Source: Clostridiales bacterium
GTDB lineage: Bacteria; Bacillota; Clostridia; Christensenellales; Christensenellaceae
Direction of reading: 5' to 3'
Assembly: GCA_003510345.1 (NCBI GenBank)
Contig: DOMW01000298.1
Coordinates: 1 to 13,643 of the forward strand
DNA length: 13,643 nucleotides
The notes beneath the pieces were generated by a model, which worked only from the letters and a program-made list of their open reading frames with translations, searched no databases and was not told the DNA's origin. Both the position numbers and the translations under genes were made by a program. Within the stretch, counting starts at the first letter, position 1. Each line of letters opens with the position of its first letter. Of this stretch, positions 13,611 through 13,643 are shown piece after piece.

Positions 13611-13643
13611 TTACCGATACCGCGGAGTTGACCACCCTTAAGG

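Overview
The window looks like a chromosomal segment of a moderately GC-rich member of the Bacillota, probably class Clostridia. This is inferred from strong AGGAGG-type ribosome binding sites, lipoprotein signal peptides, membrane-anchored zinc-ribbon proteins with Glu/Pro-rich linkers, and a Gram-positive style glycosyltransferase/glycerophosphodiesterase pair. No rRNA, tRNA, CRISPR array or transposase was seen.

Layout. At the left edge (1-1915, + strand) are two adjacent zinc-ribbon genes: the 3' part of a double zinc-ribbon protein, then a complete protein with one zinc ribbon, a five-unit 15-residue repeat, one membrane segment and an exported C-terminal domain. A 0.8 kb gap (1916-2749) holds a long-loop inverted repeat, copy 1 of a dispersed hairpin-containing element, and a 47-codon gene for a small membrane protein on the minus strand (2397-2540) with its own terminator. 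Next is a tight + strand operon (2750-5695): GT2 glycosyltransferase, membrane-anchored glycerophosphodiester phosphodiesterase, and two small exported proteins that may be distant paralogues. It probably acts on an envelope glycan or lipid.

Facing it on the minus strand (5740-7403) is a three-part unit. It comprises a 346-residue protein with a phage minor-head (Mu F / SPP1 gp7 type) CxxC...HPNC motif, a 177-residue multi-pass membrane protein 24 bp downstream, and a truncated second copy of the 5' end of the membrane-protein gene. No other phage gene is nearby, so it may be a domesticated or toxin/immunity-like module. Seven consecutive hairpins (7437-7644) precede it; the last on the minus strand looks like an intrinsic terminator about 30 bp before the start codon.

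The right half is central metabolism and sugar uptake. It contains gap (GAPDH, minus strand, with a good promoter), a divergent 501-residue lipoprotein gene, copy 2 of the dispersed element, fba (class II fructose-bisphosphate aldolase, with a good promoter), a sugar-ABC-type substrate-binding lipoprotein, and a UlaE-like sugar-phosphate 3-epimerase. The epimerase loses family similarity and stops after 83 codons, just before the window ends. The substrate-binding protein and epimerase suggest the start of a pentose or related sugar operon whose transporter genes are not in the window.

The observations most worth following are the phage-motif/membrane-protein module with its hairpin leader, and the two-copy intergenic element with a precisely conserved 19-nt spacing.
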